From the NCBI GenBank assembly GCA_963758335.1, contig CAVWVF010000007.1, positions 310,001 to 374,000 of the forward strand: a stretch of DNA of 64,000 nucleotides, read 5' to 3'. Under the pieces are notes generated by a model. The model did not search any database and had not been told where the DNA came from. It saw only the letters and a list, made by a program, of their open reading frames with translations. Positions 18,386 through 28,322 of the stretch are shown piece by piece; the first letter of the stretch is position 1, and each line of letters begins with the position of its first letter. Position numbers and translations under genes: made by a program. The stretch comes from Roseiarcus sp963758335 (GTDB taxonomy: Bacteria > Pseudomonadota > Alphaproteobacteria > Rhizobiales > Beijerinckiaceae).

Positions 18386-19924
18386 TCAGGAGCTCCGCTG
18401 GCGCCGGTAACTGTCCCGCATCTCCCGCTTGAGCACTTTACCTGCTACGTTGCGGGGGAAGGCGTTCATGATGATAACGTCGCTGACCCGCTGAAACTTG
18501 GCGTCCACCCGGCCGTTGGTCCATTGCCTCAACGGTTCGGGTTCGATCGTCTCTCCAGGGCGCAGCACGACGGCCGCCACCGGTGTTTCTCCCCATTTTT
18601 CGTCGGGAACTCCAAACACAGCCACTTCGGCCACCGCGGGATGCTGGATCACCACTTCCTCAATGTCCCTGGGATAAACATTGACTCCGCCGGTGATGAT
18701 CAGGTCCTTGATCCGGTCGACCAGGAAGAGATAGCCGTCCTCATCCACATAACCGGCATCGCCGGTGTGCAGCCAGCCGTCAATGATGGCCTTTTCGGTT
18801 AGGTCGGGACGTTTATAGTAACCCGCCATCAGTATGGGGCCCTTGCCGCAGATCTCACCCACCTCGCCAGGGGCGCACTCCGTGCCGTCCGCCCGCAGGA
18901 TGCGCATCTCAAAGAAGGATGGTGGTACTCCCACTGACCCCACTTTGCGGATGGCGTCATGCTTGTCGAGCACGGTGACGAAACCTTCGGTCAGCCCGTA
19001 GAGCTCATAAAACCGGCCTGGCAACAATTCATTCAGCCGATGCTTGTATTCCAGCAGTAGCGGGGCGCCGACATTGTGGATCATCTCCAGGGACGCCAGT
19101 GCCTTGGGAGTGAAGGCTGGGCTGTTGAGCACCGCGACAATCTGGGATGGCACCATTACGATATGGGTCACCTGTTCCCGTTCGATATCCCGGATCACCC
19201 GCTCCGCGTTGAATGCCTCGTGCAGCATATACGTACCGCCCAGGCACATCGAGGGCATCAGATCCAGCATGGCGCCGTTGAAGACAATGGCGCCGGCGTG
19301 CAGGACCACGCTCTCCGGCGTCATCCGCCAGGCCGAAGCGAACAGCGTGCAGTACATGGCGCGCACGTAGTGAGAATGCACGATGCCCTTGGGGGCGCCC
19401 GTGGTGCCGCTGGAGTACATGATGTTGTACACGTCCGCGTCAGTCAGGCCGGGATCCGGGGGATTATCTTCGGCGGCCCCTGCGGTGAAGTCCTCATAGG
19501 TGCGGAAACCCGGCGGCGCCTCCCCTTGACAGCCCACCAGCACGAAGCGGTCAGCCCGTAGTGCCGGCAGCCCGCCGCGAATCCGGTCCAGGGTTTGGGC
19601 GAAGGACGCCTCGGCGAGCACGGCGACCGAATCGGAATCCCGGAGCAGGGTCGCCAGTCCACCTTCCTGCAGCAGAGTGCTCATGGGGACAATGACGATG
19701 CCGGTTTTGGCCGCAGCCCAGTAGGCGGTCATCAACTCCAGACAGTTGGGCAGAACAGTGGCGATCTTCTCGCCCTTGGTGATGCCGTTGGCCAGCAGGG
19801 CGTTCGCCAAGCGGTTAACCACAGCGTTCAATTTTTGGTAGGTCAGCCGCTGGTCGCCCACCACCAGCGCCAGATGATCAGGCCGGTAGCGGGCGTGACG
19901 CGGCAGCAGCGCACCAATGTTCAT
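18386..19924 (-). CDS. AMP-forming acyl-CoA synthetase / ligase
   Basis: 512 aa starting MNIGALLPRHARYRPDH, with GGAGGA 7 bases before the ATG; the frame runs 45 codons further up without support. ANL-superfamily motifs are complete: YSSGTTGAPKG (nucleotide binding), YELYGLTEG, GWLHTGDAGYVDEDGYL, DRIKDLIITGGVNVYPRDIE and the catalytic lysine in GKVLKREM. It would adenylate a carboxylic acid and form its CoA thioester in the cytosol; the substrate may be a fatty or aromatic acid. Codon choice is less GC-extreme than in its neighbours, and it abuts solo end D, which hints at acquisition. Confidence 0.9.
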   Translation of the reverse strand: MNIGALLPRHARYRPDHLALVVGDQRLTYQKLNAVVNRLANALLANGITKGEKIATVLPNCLELMTAYWAAAKTGIVIVPMSTLLQEGGLATLLRDSDSVAVLAEASFAQTLDRIRGGLPALRADRFVLVGCQGEAPPGFRTYEDFTAGAAEDNPPDPGLTDADVYNIMYSSGTTGAPKGIVHSHYVRAMYCTLFASAWRMTPESVVLHAGAIVFNGAMLDLMPSMCLGGTYMLHEAFNAERVIRDIEREQVTHIVMVPSQIVAVLNSPAFTPKALASLEMIHNVGAPLLLEYKHRLNELLPGRFYELYGLTEGFVTVLDKHDAIRKVGSVGVPPSFFEMRILRADGTECAPGEVGEICGKGPILMAGYYKRPDLTEKAIIDGWLHTGDAGYVDEDGYLFLVDRIKDLIITGGVNVYPRDIEEVVIQHPAVAEVAVFGVPDEKWGETPVAAVVLRPGETIEPEPLRQWTNGRVDAKFQRVSDVIIMNAFPRNVAGKVLKREMRDSYRRQRSS

Positions 19925-20639
19925 GAATAATTCCTCCAACCTGTTGTCGATACTTAAGCAAGCCGTCGCCGGTATTATCGCGGGAATGATCCGTTTAGCC
20001 AGCGTGCCTGATTCTGCCCGAGTGCCTGGGCTGTCTCCGGTGGTCCCCGAGAGAGACATCCCAGTACCACCGTGGATGCGCGTGCGCTTGGCGAGGAGCC
20101 ACGCGCACGCTAACCTCTGTGAAGGGTGTGCTCACTGTATTCAGGGGTTTTGCGGCTTTGGGGAAGCGGATGTGATGGCCGGCTTTTGGCGAGCCGGAGG
20201 GGTGAACCATTCACACCTGCCCGGTTTTGCGGAGCTCGATGCTCCTATCCAAGAATGTAATGATCAAGCGAGGTCCCAGCCGTCGCTTCGGCGCTTGGTA
20301 AGCCCTGGGGCTCGGGTAGCTCGTCGATGGGCAAGAGTACCTGGGAGGCAACTGGGCGGGAGGCTTAGATGGCGGCGCAGCGACGGATCGCCGTCAGTCT
20401 CAAGAAAGCGCCTCTTAAAACTCATTCTCAATTCCTGCCTCAAAAGGTCGCGGAGCCGCGACTTTCGAGGGGTGCAGAAGTCAAAAATTCCGCACCACGC
20501 GAAAACGGCGCAAAAATCGTAAGTTTTGAGAAAGATACAAATCAGGTATGTGTAGTAGGAGGCGCGCTGTGAACCGCCGCTTGCTGCGCGTTGGCGTGGT
20601 GCCATTTAACCGAATGGAACTTACAAGCTAGGCGCGGCA
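19925..20639. other. 715-bp gene-free stretch upstream of the HEPN-like gene
   Basis: Both strands carry only short unrecognised frames. The last 150 bp are A/T-rich and presumably hold the promoter of the rightward gene. The left part may hold the promoter of the leftward acyl-CoA ligase. No operator or RNA structure stands out. Confidence 0.5.
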
Positions 20640-21248
20640 ATGATGGAAACTATCGACGACATAATCACGGGTCTCTGGGAGAATGGTCGCGACTCAATCA
20701 CCCATGCCCTTTACCATTTCAGCGAGCGTGAGACGGAGCGTTCTAACAGACAGCACCATGACAAATGGATAGTGCTGAGCGTTCACCATGCCGCCGAGTG
20801 TGTCTGCAACATGCGACTCCTCGAACTTGATCCATCTTGCCGACTATTTTCACGAAGAGGTGCATTTTGGTTTCCGTTTCTTTCGGAGACGATCAAGGAG
20901 CTTCAACAGACAATTTACTCTGGACGGCTAACCACTGCCGAAAATCAGCTCTTTCGCTTACTTAGCGATCTTTCTGATATCAGACATCAATTTATGCACA
21001 GGACAGCTCCAAAAGAATCAGACGTTTCAGTTGCGGCGATGTGCATGATTGGTGTCCTCAAATACATCGAGCGTCTTAAGGGGGAGTCCACTTCGGACAT
21101 CGTATGGCAGAGCCCGCCCATTGAGGGAGATGTTGTCGCAGCAATTCGCTATACACGCTTAGAAGAGTACAACGATTTTGTTGCACTCTTTTTGCAGGAA
21201 AAATATCCTTGCGACAGGGAAAGCTCAGGAGAGGAGAATGAACATGAA
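20640..21248 (+). CDS. HEPN-like/zinc-ribbon protein, exon 1
   Basis: 203 codons starting MMETIDDIITGLWENGRDS, helical, with RHQFMH at residues 115-120, matching the R-x4-H pattern of HEPN domains (often RNases in defence or toxin systems). The reading frame runs on into the group II intron without meaning. Joining codon 203 to position 24048 continues in phase into a zinc-ribbon domain. The spliced protein would have about 269 residues. The HEPN assignment rests on the motif and helical character only. Confidence 0.6.
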
Positions 21249-21978
21249 GTTCTGAAACCTTTCATCGCGATCCAGAGGGTTCAACTCCCTCCCGGCAAAG
21301 GTCAGCCAACCAGCCGGAAGCGAGCCTTGCATGGCGTGCGGCGACGCCCGTCGTGAAGCGTAGGCAGCAGGTGCTGAAGCCGCGTGAGTAGCCTCGAAAT
21401 TTCTATCGCTGGAGCCTTCGCTGTGGGTTGAGCGGGGGCAGCATCGACGACACCGTCAGGGTGAGGATCGTCGGTCCGGCCGGGGTCTTGGACCGGGGCA
21501 AAGGCATGGGACGGATCGCCTGGGAACCTGTGAGATCCCGCCTGCGTCCGAGTGAGAGTGTGCCGGCAAATGGGCGGCCGGCTGACCAAATGCCCTGGCC
21601 CGGCTGGGTCCTCCAACCATCCGGGAGCGCCGCCAAGGCGAGCACGAAAAGCGGAGGATCGCGCGGACCCCGGAAGCGAAACAGATAAGCGACCGGGGAC
21701 GCGCAGGCGGGAAGTCGTAGCGCCTTCATAGTACCGCTGACCGCGGGGAACTGGGCTCACCGGGACCCGCGCGAGGGAAGGGGGGCGCCACGGGATGAGA
21801 GCCGTTGCCGGGAAACACGGGAGGAGACCTTGGGCTCCGCGAACCTGTCCACGAAACGACAACGGATAGCCGAACTGGCGAGGACGACGGCGGGGACATC
21901 ATCACCTCCGTGCGCTTCTCGACAGGCGAGTCACGGACGGCGTCCTCTACGCCAACGCGAGCGAAACTCTCCCGTGAA

Positions 21979-22010
<32 letters not shown>

Positions 22011-22524
22011 GTGTGTCCAGCGAAGGCTGGCATGTTCAGCAGGAGACAGACCTGCCGGGGCAAAAGTCAGGAGCCCCGTAGTTTGGATAGCAGGGTGGCG
22101 GGAAACCAAAACTCTGAAGCCTATCGACAACGTCTCCCTCGGGAAGACGACGAGCCGCCGGGCCGTAATGAAAGTAAACGCGAATGTGGCCTCGAAAGTG
22201 CGTAGCCCCGAAGGCCGAGCCCACATCTGGAGGGCGAAGGCAGCATGGGGAGCCGAAATCTGACTGAAGCGGCTCCTTCACTTCGGCGGGGTGGAAGCGA
22301 CAGCACGGTGGCAAGAACATGCCGAGCAACTGGAGAAGCCTTCCTCGCCCCGGCGCGAAATCGCCGGAGCAGGGTAGATCGTATAACCGGCGCAACCGGG
22401 AAGTCGATCGAAGGCGAGAGGGTGGCGGTCGGGTCCGTAGTAGCGGCGAAGCGGAGTAATGTCCGTGGAGCAAAGGGGCCCTGCTGCTTGTAGCGTCTCC
22501 GGCCATAAGGAAGGCAAGGACGAG

Positions 22525-23826
22525 ATGACAAAGGCGTCCATGGATTTGCAAGACCTGAGGCGGAGAATATACGTCAAGGCGAAGGCTGAGACGTCCTGGC
22601 GGTTCTGGGGACTATATGTCCACGTCTGCAAGCTGGACACACTGCGCGAGGCGTACGCGCTGGCCAAGAAGAACGATGGCGCTCCGGGAAGTGACGGAAT
22701 GACCTTCGCGGCCATCGAGGCGCAAGGCGTAGAGGTTTTCCTCGAGCAGATCGCGGACGAACTGGTCGGGCGCACCTATGCGCCGCTCCCGGCAAGGAAG
22801 CAGGAAATCCCGAAGGATGGCGGCAAGGTCCGCGTCCTTTCGATTCCGGCGATCCGCGATCGGGTGGTGCAAGGCGCGCTCAAGCTCATACTGGAACCGA
22901 TCTTCGAGGCGGACTTCCAACCGGGGTCGTTTGGATACCGTCCACAACGGACAGCCCATGAAGCGGTGGACCGTGTGGCGCGAGCGATCGTTCAGCACAA
23001 GCCACGCGTCATCGACATCGACCTGAGCAGCTATTTCGACAATGTCCGGCATGATCGGCTGTTGGCGAAGGTGGCCGAGCGGGTGGACGATGGCGACGTG
23101 ATGCGCCTGCTGAAGGTGATGCTCAAAGCCAACGGCAAACAGGGCGTTCCGCAAGGCGGGGTGATCTCGCCGCTGCTCAGCAACCTCTACCTCACCGAGG
23201 TTGACAGGATGCTGGAGCGGGCGAAGGAGGCCACACGCTACGGCAAGTACAACGGCGTCGAATATGCGAGGTTCGCTGACGACCTGGTGATCTTGATCGA
23301 CGCCCACCCGCGGCACGACTGGCTGATGGCGGCGGTGGAAAAGCGGCTACGCGAGGAACTCGCCGAACTGCAGGTCGAAATCAACGAGGAGAAGAGTTGG
23401 ATCGTGGACCTATGCCGCGGCGAGAGCTTCGGCTTCCTGGGGTTCGACTTTCGCCGGGTGCGCAGCCTGCGGGGCAGATGGCGTGCCCATTACACGCCCA
23501 AGCTCAAGAAGCGGACGGCGCTGCTGGCGAAACTCAAGGACGTGTTCCGGCGTCACCAGTCCCAGCCGGTCGATCGAGTCATCAAGCTGATCAACCCGGT
23601 GCTTCGCGGATGGGTGAATTACTTCAGGGCGGGACATTCCAGCGAGTGCTTCGGCTTCGTGAAGGACTGGGTGGAAAAGAAGATCCGGCGCCATATGCTG
23701 CGAGCCCGTAAACGACAGGGCTTCGGCTGGACGCGGTGGAGTAGGGACTGGCTGTACGAAACGCTCGGGCTGTTCAACGGCTACCGAGCGGTGCGGTCAG
23801 CCCCGAAAGTCGCTCCGGCAGGATAG
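22525..23826 (+). CDS. ltrA: Group II intron reverse transcriptase/maturase
   Basis: 433 aa from the ATG of MTKASMDLQDLRRR, preceded by an AAGGA site. The RT domain shows NDGAPGSDGMTF, FGYRPQRTAHEAVDRVARAI, YFDNVRH, QGGVISPLLSNLYL and the catalytic FADD (YARFADDLVILI) in place of the usual YADD. The maturase X domain follows (GWVNYFRAGHSSECFGFVKD), with the basic RRHMLRARKRQGFGW segment. There is no HNH endonuclease domain. It assists intron splicing and retrohoming. Confidence 0.93.
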   Translation: MTKASMDLQDLRRRIYVKAKAETSWRFWGLYVHVCKLDTLREAYALAKKNDGAPGSDGMTFAAIEAQGVEVFLEQIADELVGRTYAPLPARKQEIPKDGGKVRVLSIPAIRDRVVQGALKLILEPIFEADFQPGSFGYRPQRTAHEAVDRVARAIVQHKPRVIDIDLSSYFDNVRHDRLLAKVAERVDDGDVMRLLKVMLKANGKQGVPQGGVISPLLSNLYLTEVDRMLERAKEATRYGKYNGVEYARFADDLVILIDAHPRHDWLMAAVEKRLREELAELQVEINEEKSWIVDLCRGESFGFLGFDFRRVRSLRGRWRAHYTPKLKKRTALLAKLKDVFRRHQSQPVDRVIKLINPVLRGWVNYFRAGHSSECFGFVKDWVEKKIRRHMLRARKRQGFGWTRWSRDWLYETLGLFNGYRAVRSAPKVAPAG

Positions 23827-23858
23827 GTCCCATAAGCCTTGGGGCGAAGCAAGCAGGA

Positions 23859-23892
23859 GAGCGCAGTGCGAGGAAATCCGCATGCTGCGTTC
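23859..23892 (+). ncRNA. Group II intron domain V
   Basis: A 34-nt hairpin starting GAGC and ending GTTC, with an 8-bp basal stem (GAGCGCAG with CTGCGTTC), a 2-nt bulge, an upper stem (TGCG with CGCA) and a GAAA tetraloop. This is the catalytic core hairpin of group II introns. It lies 33 bases after the maturase stop codon. Confidence 0.88.
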
Positions 23893-24047
23893 GACGAGGC
23901 GGGGGCTGGAAACGCGGCATGGTCGAGATGGTGTGACACTCGCAGACGAAAGAGCGAGCCAACAGGGAACACGAACTTCGACCTAAACCGGCGCGCCAGT
24001 CCCCGACCCTACCTGTGAGGGGTGGGGATGGCGACATCCCCACCTAC

Positions 24048-24248
24048 TCGGCAAACAAGTGGCTTCCGCATTGCCCATCGTGCGGTGCCCAAGCGGTCGT
24101 TTCCCGAACATGTGAGGCCTGCTTTGCCGAACTTGATTCTATAACATGTTCAGGCTGTGACGAAGAAATATACCTCATGACTTGGGAGCGAAAGCACGGT
24201 GATCGCGTGGTTGAATGCCAAGACTGCGGTTTGAAACAGTCTCTATAG
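24048..24248 (+). CDS. HEPN-like/zinc-ribbon protein, exon 2
   Basis: Sixty-six codons rich in paired cysteines: CPSCGAQ, CEACFAE, CSGCDEE and CQDCGLKQSL, that is two zinc ribbons. A frame beginning inside the intron's last hairpin has no plausible ribosome site. As exon 2 it is in phase with exon 1. The zinc ribbons may bind RNA, DNA or a partner. Confidence 0.65.
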   Translation, partial: SANKWLPHCPSCGAQAVVSRTCEACFAELDSITCSGCDEEIYLMTWERKHGDRVVECQDCGLKQSL

Positions 24249-24352
24249 GCAAAGTGCAGAAATCAAGATTTGTGCACTTCGTGGAGATGGCTAAAATTTA
24301 AGGGCAAAACGCGGTTTTTGCCCCTCGCGCGCGAGGGGCGGCGTTCGTCGCG

Positions 24353-24887
24353 TTGACCATCACTATCGATTTGAACAACGTATGGGTACATCGCGCGGCT
24401 TGGTCGAGTAGAGGGCGAGCAGTGGCTGGGGGAAATATCGCGGGCATCGCGCAAGGCGTGCTAGCCAATGTCGTCGGCAGCGTCGCTTGCGCCGCTTTCG
24501 TCGCTGTTGGCTTGAGCCAAACCCACGATTTTGGCGACCCAAAGAACTGGCCTGTTTGGGCGGTCTTGTTCGTCGCCTTCGGCACAGTAGGCTTCGTGGG
24601 AGCCGGGACCAACGCCGCGCGACTCTGGTGGCAAAGGCGGAGGATTGGTCGCTCAACAGCAGAGCGACTCACCGTCATCTTGTTGGCGACGATTCCTCGC
24701 GTGGACAGAAGCAGAACGTGCGTGACTCGCTGAAACGCTATCTAGGATCGAGCATCAATCTCATCGCCTATCCAAAAACCTTGACGATCGACGAAGGCCA
24801 CGTTGATGCCAATTTGACGAAAACTCATGCTGCCGCCCAGAAAATTTTGGAAGTCAAGCGCGGCGACCTGCTGATCTGGGGTCGAGT
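24353..24887 (+). pseudogene. Membrane-anchored protein, 5' part, broken by IS630 and a frameshift
   Basis: Starts MTITIDLNNVWVHRAAWSSR. Two membrane helices (GVLANVVGSVACAAFVAVGL and VWAVLFVAFGTVGFVGAG) are followed by a cytoplasmic domain. A frameshift near 24690 moves the frame to GDDSSRGQKQNVRDSLKRYL and GDLLIWGRV, where IS630 copy 2 begins. Deleting the IS with one TA continues it as KSNNALALYFTARRSAETG at 25952. Family not recognised. Confidence 0.65.
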
Positions 24888-24889
24888 TA

Positions 24890-25949
24890 GAGCGGAATCC
24901 GATCATCCTGTATCGTGCTCATAACCACAGGATTTGAAGTAATTTGTACATTGCGAGGGCTTGAAGATTTCGGCGCAGGTTTCGAGGGCGCGCATGAGGC
25001 CCGCGACGGTCCGTTCGGCGATTTTGCGCAGGAAGGCTTTGAGCTTGGAGAAGGCTTTTTCGATGGGGTTCATATCAGGACTGTAGGGCTGGGAGATATC
25101 GCAACTCCGCGCCCGCCGCCTTGATGAGTTGCTCGACCCGCGGCCCCTTGTGAGCCGGGAGATTGTCCATGACGACGATCTCGCCGGGCGAGAGCGTGGG
25201 GACGAGGCATGTCTCCAGCCAATCCTCGAACAGGGCGGCGTTGATCGGTCCATCGAAAGTCTTTGCCGCCGTCAGGCCGCGAAGGCGAAGGCCGGCGACC
25301 AAAGTCACCGTTTTGTAGTGACTGTGCGGGATGGCCGCCCGAAAGCGGCGCCCGCGCCGGCAACGTCCGCCTTTGCGCGCGAGATTGGTGGAGGCTCCGG
25401 TCTCGTCAACGAAAACGAGTTTCGTCGGATCGAGATCGAGCTGCCCCGCGAACCATTCCCGGCGTCGACTTTGCACGTCCGCGCGTTGTTGTTCCTCGGC
25501 ATGCGCTGTTTTTTTTAAAGGTGATCTCGTGACGGTCGAAGAAACGCCACAGCACAGAGACCGCAAAGCGCTCGCCGCAATTGGCGATCAGCCGCTCCTG
25601 GATCTCGAGCAGCGTCATGTCCGGGCTGCGCCGGATCAGGCCCAACAGATAGTCGCGATGCGCCTCGATCCGGCCGGAGCGTCGGTCGCCGCCAGAAGGC
25701 GCCGGCGAAATCTCGCCCGTGGTTTGGAACCGCTTCACCCAGCGCACTGCGCTCGCTATGCTCACTTTGAAATGCGCGGCCGCCTGATTGCGCGACAACC
25801 CGCCCAAGACCACCGCCTCAACCACGCGCTCGCGAAGATCGTTGGAAAGACCCATCCCCGCCGCCCCCATTCTCGCAGCGTGAATGACGAAGCAGAAATT
25901 AACCGATTCGGGAATCCCCCAACCGATTCAATCCGTTCGGATACCGCTC
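24890..25949 (-). mobile_element. IS630-family element, copy 2
   Basis: 1060 bp with ends GAGCGGAATCCGATC and, inwards from the right, GAGCGGTATCCGAAC, flanked by TA on both sides (24888-24889 and 25950-25951). Removal with one TA retained restores an open frame across the site. Nearly identical to 6530-7585. Confidence 0.93.
24903..25855 (-). pseudogene. IS630 transposase, extra base near C-terminus
   Basis: Same organisation as copy 1, with MGLSNDLRERVV at the start and an A8 slippage run between the phases. One additional G near 25088 shifts the frame after LRYLPA, so the last catalytic motif YSPDMNPIEKAF is out of frame and the product would end LPALQS. The downstream residues are preserved in the other frame. 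Confidence 0.87.
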
Positions 25950-25951
25950 TA

Positions 25952-26209
25952 AGTCAAACAATGCGCTCGCTCTATATTTCACAGCGCGACGATCTGCGGA
26001 GACGGGCAATGCCTCGTCTTACATGCTGGTTAGCGATGCGGAGCGAGCTCTTGAACTGCCGCTCAATTTTGATCGCGATCTCGGCGCGGCCGTTGCAGGC
26101 CGCGTTGTCGCGGTCGCCGCAGCGCTCATTGAAAGGCAAGGAATCTTCCTGACGCCCTACGCACAACGATTTGCTAATCAGATCGCGCCGCTGGTCGTAC
26201 ACCCGAAAA
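25952..26209 (+). pseudogene. Membrane-anchored protein, 3' part, cut by element X
   Basis: Continues the gene from 24353: KSNNALALYFTARRSAETG, then NFDRDLGAAVAGRVVAVAAA and FANQIAPLVVHPK, where X copy B starts. Joining directly across X gives HPKIHRPLTSTAIP and a stop, a credible native C-terminus. This suggests that X inserted without duplicating or deleting bases. Confidence 0.6.
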
Positions 26210-26231
26210 CTAGCCAAAGATATTTGAAATT

Positions 26232-26576
26232 TCAGGACGGTGGCGCGAGCAGGTGCGTGGGGTATCCGAGGATGGTTGAGACGCGCCGGGTCTGGCGATC
26301 GGAATAGATGAAGGCGGGTCCCTCGATGCGATAGTTGCCCTTCCAATCGATGACGAAGGAGGTATCGTTTTCTTCGATGTGGACGGGTTCCGGGTCGCCG
26401 TCGCGGGCCAGCCTTGCGGCGAGTTGATCGGACGGGTCGAGCAGCCAGGCGTCGCCGGTTTCGGTAGAGAACAGGACCAGCTGACCAACAGTGACGACGC
26501 GCCCATGGCGGTCAGCCGCCCGACGCTGGATGGAGCGGACCTCCTCGGCGAGGCGAAAGCTCTTCCCCTCCACCAT
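26232..26576 (-). CDS. Element X small divergent protein, copy B
   Basis: 114 aa, identical over this span to the copy at 2283-2627. The longer alternative reading from 26654 differs by one residue (Val for Met in its leader), in the region that overlaps the large gene. No recognised domain; conserved with the element. Confidence 0.65.
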   Translation of the reverse strand: MVEGKSFRLAEEVRSIQRRAADRHGRVVTVGQLVLFSTETGDAWLLDPSDQLAARLARDGDPEPVHIEENDTSFVIDWKGNYRIEGPAFIYSDRQTRRVSTILGYPTHLLAPPS

Positions 26577-26637
26577 CTGTTTGCCCGGTCGACGCCGGAT
26601 CGCCTTTCGATCCCTGCCGGGTACCGAGGGGGCTGCC

Positions 26638-28257
26638 ATGGATTTGTTCACCAAGCTGTTCGGCGACTTCTTGGTCTTCGTCTATCACTGCTTCGACCGG
26701 ATTGTCATTCGCGGCTATCTGACGGCGCTGTCGCGGCCCGAGCTGGTCGTCCACTTCTTCCGTGAGATCGTCGGGGTGGCGGAGGTCAGCAAGGAGGCGC
26801 TGAGCCAGCGGACGGCCGATTACCAGAATTGGGTGGAAGCCTACGCGCGCAATCACGCGATCCCGATCGAATGGGCCGAGAAGGGGGTACGCAAGGAGGA
26901 CCACGTGCTGCGGTGGCTGCGCCGCATGGAGAAGCGCAATGCCTACGGTGTCTACTTCATCTTCAAGAGCATGGAGCAAGGGCCGACCTTCCGCATCAGC
27001 CTGCCGAAGTACCCGGCCAAGGACCCGCACTACCGCATCGTCGCGCACCAGCGCAGCCGCTTCACGCATTACTACTTCTATGTCCGCGACGAGGCGCTCG
27101 GACCGATGGTTGTGCGGGTGGCTTCCTTCTTCCCCTTCCAGACCGCCTACTATCTCAACGGCCACAGCTTCATCGAGCAGGAGCTGAAGCGGGCGGGGAT
27201 CGGCTTCCGCAAGCATGACAACGCTTTCCTCGCCGTCGACGATGCAGCGGCGCTGCAGGCGTCGGCCGACCGGCTGAGCCCAGAGATCATTCGCCGGCGC
27301 CTCGACTACTGGACCCTGATCCTCGGACCGAAGTTCTCAAAGAAGGAGCGCGCCAAGCTCAACCTGTCACGCTTCTACGCCATCTCCCAGATCGAGTACT
27401 GCCGCAACTTCATCTTCAGGCGTCACTTTCCCATCCACAAGCTATTCGAGCGCAGCTGCGAACTCGGCCTGTGGCGGCTCAGCGCCGACAAGATCGCCAC
27501 GATCTTCGGCAAGCGGGTCAGTCGCCGGATGCATGGCAAGCTGGCCACGGTCATCGACCAGATCGAGCACGGCCATCATGTCTTCCGCGCCTACTTCAAG
27601 AGCGGCTTCCTCAAACAGTATGAGAAGTTCCTGACCTTTCTGCGCAACGAATTGGTCTCCAACAATCTCACCGACTTCGGCCTGCTTAAGGGGCTCGACC
27701 ATCTCGATGCCGTGCGGACCACCTTCCAGCTGATCACGGATCGCTTCGCCGGCTTCCAGGCCGAGTGGCTCAACGTGCATGTCGATTTCCCGCTGCTGCA
27801 GCGCCTCGCCCATCCGATCACCATCGGCGCGGTGCGTTATCCCGGCCTCAAGATCCACGAGCCGCGCATCATCCGCCTGTTCGAGGTCCTCCTGCATGGC
27901 GGTCCTCAGATCGGCGGCTGGACGGCCCGGCAGATCCATCAAGCCGTCCTCGACACCTTCGACCTCTCTGAGAAGACCTACCGCCTGAACCAGCTCCGCT
28001 ACGACTTGCGCAAGCTCAAGGGACACGGCCTGATCGAGCGCGACGGCTCGCGCTACGCCTACCGGCTCTCACCCAAGGGCGTCCAAGTCGCCCTCCTCTT
28101 CCTCTTCTTCCACAAGCGCCTGTGCGGCCCCCTCGCCAACAGCCGCTTCCATCACCGGCCGGACCCGCAACACCGTCCAGACAGCCGGCTCGAAGCCGCC
28201 TATCACCGCGCCGACACCGCCATCCAACGCGTCGTCGATCTCTTGGCTGCAGCTTGA
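26638..28257 (+). CDS. Element X large protein, candidate mobility protein, copy B
   Basis: 539 aa, identical in sequence to the copy A protein from MDLFTKLFGDFL to VVDLLAAA. Only synonymous or upstream differences separate the two. Near-identity implies very recent spread. The C-terminal winged helix and lack of a known transposase signature are as described for copy A. Confidence 0.75.
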   Translation: MDLFTKLFGDFLVFVYHCFDRIVIRGYLTALSRPELVVHFFREIVGVAEVSKEALSQRTADYQNWVEAYARNHAIPIEWAEKGVRKEDHVLRWLRRMEKRNAYGVYFIFKSMEQGPTFRISLPKYPAKDPHYRIVAHQRSRFTHYYFYVRDEALGPMVVRVASFFPFQTAYYLNGHSFIEQELKRAGIGFRKHDNAFLAVDDAAALQASADRLSPEIIRRRLDYWTLILGPKFSKKERAKLNLSRFYAISQIEYCRNFIFRRHFPIHKLFERSCELGLWRLSADKIATIFGKRVSRRMHGKLATVIDQIEHGHHVFRAYFKSGFLKQYEKFLTFLRNELVSNNLTDFGLLKGLDHLDAVRTTFQLITDRFAGFQAEWLNVHVDFPLLQRLAHPITIGAVRYPGLKIHEPRIIRLFEVLLHGGPQIGGWTARQIHQAVLDTFDLSEKTYRLNQLRYDLRKLKGHGLIERDGSRYAYRLSPKGVQVALLFLFFHKRLCGPLANSRFHHRPDPQHRPDSRLEAAYHRADTAIQRVVDLLAAA

Positions 28258-28322
28258 TCGCCCCGCGCCTCAATGACAATGTTCGACTCGTCTTGTCTAT
28301 GATCCCTCAGGTAAGAATTTAA

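Larger units (their letters stand above)
26210..28322 (+). mobile_element. Element X copy B
   Basis: 2113 bp, the same length as copy A and differing by only a handful of bases. Left flank ...CCGAAAA and right flank TCCATCGG share no duplication. It is inserted in the 3' part of the membrane-protein gene. Both X genes are intact. Confidence 0.85.

Noticed and set aside
21275..21300. tRNA-like GGTTCAACTCC near the intron 5' end
   Set aside because: No cloverleaf forms; it fits better as part of intron domain I structure.
22459..23826. Reverse transcriptase as part of a retron or diversity-generating system
   Set aside because: It has the group II intron RT plus maturase X domain and is followed by an intron domain V; no msr/msd or template/variable repeat pair is seen.
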